Shown here: piece by piece, positions 46,378 through 48,456 of the stretch
Layout: every line of letters starts with the position of its first letter
Position numbering within the stretch: position 1 is the stretch's first letter
NCBI GenBank assembly: GCA_016297585.1
Contig: JAEDGJ010000003.1
Location: 1-48,456 of the forward strand
From: Clostridiaceae bacterium
GTDB lineage: Bacteria > Bacillota > Clostridia > Oscillospirales > QAMX01
Length of the DNA: 48,456 nt
Reading direction: 5' to 3'
Program-made: the position numbers and the translations under genes
The notes under the pieces: model-generated
Told to the model about the DNA's origin: nothing
Databases searched by the model: none
What the model saw: only the letters and a program-made list of their open reading frames with translations

Positions 46378-47537
46378 TGGACATGCAGCAGGAAAAACTG
46401 TCGCAGCAGATCATCGGGTGGCGTCGCGCGCTGCACCGGATCCCCGAGGTCGGCTTTGATCTGGTACAGACGACCGCCTATGTCGAGGCGGAGCTTGCAA
46501 AGCTCGGAATCCGCGCGGAGCGGGTCGCGGGCGGCGCCGGACTGACGGCGGATATCGAGGGAAACGCGCCGGGGAAGACGGCGGCGCTGCGGGCGGATAT
46601 GGACGCGCTGCCCATCCGCGAGGAAACGGGACTGCCGTTTGCGTCCGAAAACGGGAATATGCACGCCTGCGGGCATGACGGACATATCGCGATGCTGCTC
46701 GGCGCGGCGGCTCTGCTCGCCGGAAACCGGAATTTCCCGGGAAAAGTCCGGCTTCTGTTCCAGCCGGCGGAGGAAAACCTCGGCGGCGCGAAGAACATGG
46801 TCGCGGACGGCGTCCTGCGCGGCGTGGATGCGGTGTTCGGGATGCACGCGGGGCTGCTGACGGACGCCGCGCCCGGCACGTTCTCCTTTAAGTCGGGCGT
46901 TCTGACCGCGAGCTTCGACCGGTTTGACATCACGATCCGCGGCGCGGGCAGCCACGGCGCGCGTCCGGAGGACGGCGTGGATCCGATCGTCGTTTCGGCG
47001 AGCGTGATCAGCGCTCTGCAGACGCTTGCGAGCCGCGAGCACCGTGCGACGGATCCGTATGTGTTCTCCATCGGCTCGATCCACGGCGGGGAGACCTATA
47101 ACATCATCCCGGACGAGGTGACGCTGAAGGGCTGTATGCGCGCCTGCTGCGAGGAGACGCGGGAACGGCTGAAGGCACGCGTGACGGAGATCGTCGGCGG
47201 CGTCTGCGCGGCGATGCGCGCGAAGGGAACCGTCACGTTCTATCCGGGGTATCTGTCGGCGGTGAACGATGCGAAGTGCACAAAGCTTGCGCACGACAAG
47301 GCGGCAGAGCTTTTCGGCGAGGACAGCACGGAGTGGATGGAGCAGCCGATCATGGTCAGCGAGGACGTGTCGGAATACTTAGCGCGCGTGCCGGGCTGCT
47401 TCTGGCTGTACGCGACGCCGGGCGCCTGCTGCCTGCATCACAGCTCGACCTTCGATATCGACGAGACGCTCCTGTGGCGCGGCAGCGTGCTGATGGACGC
47501 GTCGGCGCGCGCGTTTCTGGCGGGAAGCGGGGATTGA
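46377..47537 (+). CDS. M20-family amidohydrolase (N-acyl amino acid hydrolase type)
   Basis: A 386-residue metallohydrolase that removes acyl groups from amino acids or similar amides. Marks: RRALHRIPEVGF, RADMDALPIREETGLPFAS, the metal site HACGHDGH (Cys98, His100), LLFQPAEEN and the C-terminal HHSSTFDIDE. The dimerisation domain lies at about 185-295. It is related to hippurate hydrolase and the AbgA/AbgB and YxeP groups. The start overlaps the DUF4832 gene and the stop is three bases before the sirtuin start. Confidence 0.9.
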   Translation: MDMQQEKLSQQIIGWRRALHRIPEVGFDLVQTTAYVEAELAKLGIRAERVAGGAGLTADIEGNAPGKTAALRADMDALPIREETGLPFASENGNMHACGHDGHIAMLLGAAALLAGNRNFPGKVRLLFQPAEENLGGAKNMVADGVLRGVDAVFGMHAGLLTDAAPGTFSFKSGVLTASFDRFDITIRGAGSHGARPEDGVDPIVVSASVISALQTLASREHRATDPYVFSIGSIHGGETYNIIPDEVTLKGCMRACCEETRERLKARVTEIVGGVCAAMRAKGTVTFYPGYLSAVNDAKCTKLAHDKAAELFGEDSTEWMEQPIMVSEDVSEYLARVPGCFWLYATPGACCLHHSSTFDIDETLLWRGSVLMDASARAFLAGSGD

Positions 47538-47540
47538 CCG

Positions 47541-48269
47541 ATGGAAGCGCTGGAAACGCTGCGGACGTGGATCGCGCAGTCGCGCAGAGCCGTCTTTTTC
47601 GGCGGCGCGGGCGTCTCGACGGAGTCCGGCATCCCGGACTTCCGCTCGGACAGCGGCATTTATAAGAAAAAATATCCGTATCCGGCGGAGACGATGCTCA
47701 GCCACAGCTTTTATGTCCACAGGACGGCGGAATTTTTCGATTTTTATAAAACGGTGATGCTCTATCCGGACGCGCAGCCGAACGCGGCGCACCGGGTACT
47801 GGCGAAAATGGAGCGGGACGGGCATCTGGCGGCCTGCGTGACGCAGAACATCGACGGACTGCATCAGAAGGCGGGCAGCCGGACGGTATATGAGCTGCAC
47901 GGGAGCGTGCTGCGCAATACCTGCGAGCGCTGCGGGGAGAGGTACGGCCTTGAGTATGTAATGCGCGCGCCGGGCGTGCCGAAATGCGAAAAATGCGGCG
48001 GTACGGTGAAGCCGGACGTCGTGCTGTATGAGGAAAGCCTCGACACGGACACGGTCAACGGCGCGGTCCGGGCGATCCGGGCGGCCGATCTGCTGATCGT
48101 GGGCGGGACGTCGCTTGCGGTGTATCCCGCCGCGGGACTGATCGACTATTACCGCGGCGGCAGGCTGGTGCTGGTCAATCTCCAGCCGACGCCCGCGGAT
48201 TCCCATGCCGATCTCGTCATTCACGGCAAAATCGGCGAGGTTTTGACCGCCGCATATGGAGAAGCGTAA
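47541..48269 (+). CDS. NAD-dependent protein deacylase (sirtuin)
   Basis: A 242-residue SIR2 protein. NAD motifs GGAGVSTESGIPDFRS (21-36) and TQNIDGLHQKAG (101-112), catalytic His120 in YELHGS, a zinc ribbon with Cys128, Cys131, Cys149, Cys152, then VVLYEES and GTSLAVYPAAGL. It removes acetyl or other acyl groups from lysines using NAD. It is coupled to the M20 amidohydrolase gene and precedes the RmuC-like gene by two bases. Confidence 0.93.
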   Translation: MEALETLRTWIAQSRRAVFFGGAGVSTESGIPDFRSDSGIYKKKYPYPAETMLSHSFYVHRTAEFFDFYKTVMLYPDAQPNAAHRVLAKMERDGHLAACVTQNIDGLHQKAGSRTVYELHGSVLRNTCERCGERYGLEYVMRAPGVPKCEKCGGTVKPDVVLYEESLDTDTVNGAVRAIRAADLLIVGGTSLAVYPAAGLIDYYRGGRLVLVNLQPTPADSHADLVIHGKIGEVLTAAYGEA

Positions 48270-48271
48270 AG

Positions 48272-48456
48272 ATGGAATGGATCATACTGGCCGTCGGTGC
48301 GGCGGCGATGATATGTGCGCTGATCGCGGTGCTGACCGTCGCAAAACTGCGATCGGATCAGGCGGCGGCGATGCGCGCGATGCAGAACGCGCTGGAGCAG
48401 CGCCTGCAGGAGACGGAGCGCAGCCTCGCGCAGCAGCTGGCGGACGGCGCGCAGGA
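48272..48456 (+). CDS. rmuC: RmuC-like protein, N-terminal fragment (cut by window)
   Basis: Open from ATG 48272 to the window edge (61 codons). It starts with a membrane anchor (MEWIILAVGAAAMICALIAV and on) and continues into a Gln/Glu/Arg-rich coiled coil (AMQNALEQRLQETERSLAQQ). This layout is that of RmuC, a recombination-limiting protein, but the nuclease-like domain lies outside the window, so other anchored coiled-coil proteins are possible. GGAG lies ten bases upstream of the start. Confidence 0.5.
   Translation, partial: MEWIILAVGAAAMICALIAVLTVAKLRSDQAAAMRAMQNALEQRLQETERSLAQQLADGAQ

Overview
The window reads as a chromosomal stretch of a GC-rich (about 60 percent by eye), anaerobic, endospore-forming Clostridia-type Firmicute. 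Evidence: a yabMNOPQ-divIC-yabR-like sporulation and division cluster (YabP, YabQ), a SpoIIM-like protein next to XerD, a CwlD-like cortex amidase, strong AGGAGG-type ribosome sites, sigma-A promoters with 17-base spacers, and an HdrABC module. No phage, insertion sequence or CRISPR array was seen. Both ends cut genes: hdrA on the left and an rmuC-like gene on the right.

Layout. 1-5588 (minus): dehydrogenase (malate or lactate), class II fumarase and HdrB-HdrC-HdrA in one tight operon. 5834-7685 (minus): radical SAM protein, GNAT acetyltransferase, DUF3795 protein. 7882-8071 (plus): a promoter-to-terminator unit with no protein, probably a small structured RNA. 8286-10055 (plus): COG2426 membrane protein and a CapD-like nucleotide-sugar dehydratase. 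10181-10356 (minus): initiator tRNA-Met and tRNA-Leu(TAA). 10441-12989: divergent XRE/DUF2975 pair and AbrB-ABC transporter operon. 13138-13617: a cysteine-tailed small protein. 13686-18863: amidohydrolase plus the yab/divIC cluster. 18962-20841: thioredoxin reductase and, convergently, a glucosamine-6-phosphate deaminase-like protein.

21105-27415 (minus) is the most unusual locus: an ECF sigma factor, then a 1626-residue membrane-anchored alpha-2-macroglobulin-like protein whose short cytoplasmic N-terminus sits where an anti-sigma domain would be, then a MEMO-family lipoprotein. I read it as a possible envelope-sensing regulatory system. 27580-36859 (minus): CwlD, two polytopic membrane proteins, XerD, SpoIIM-like, ProC, NrdR, a small DUF6514-like protein and a tandem pair of MutS-like ATPases that both carry Asn in place of the Walker B Asp. 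A well-formed pair of NrdR boxes lies between nrdR and proC without an nrd gene. 37020-39779 (minus): Gfo/Idh/MocA oxidoreductase, TIM-barrel isomerase, Mrp/NBP35 ATPase. 40033-44948 (plus): a transglutaminase-fold lipoprotein with Ser in place of the catalytic Cys, then XpaC-TelA-LemA-TPM. 45040-48456 (plus): DUF4832 protein, M20 amidohydrolase, sirtuin and the start of an RmuC-like gene.

Functional calls rest on motif reading only; no database search was possible.
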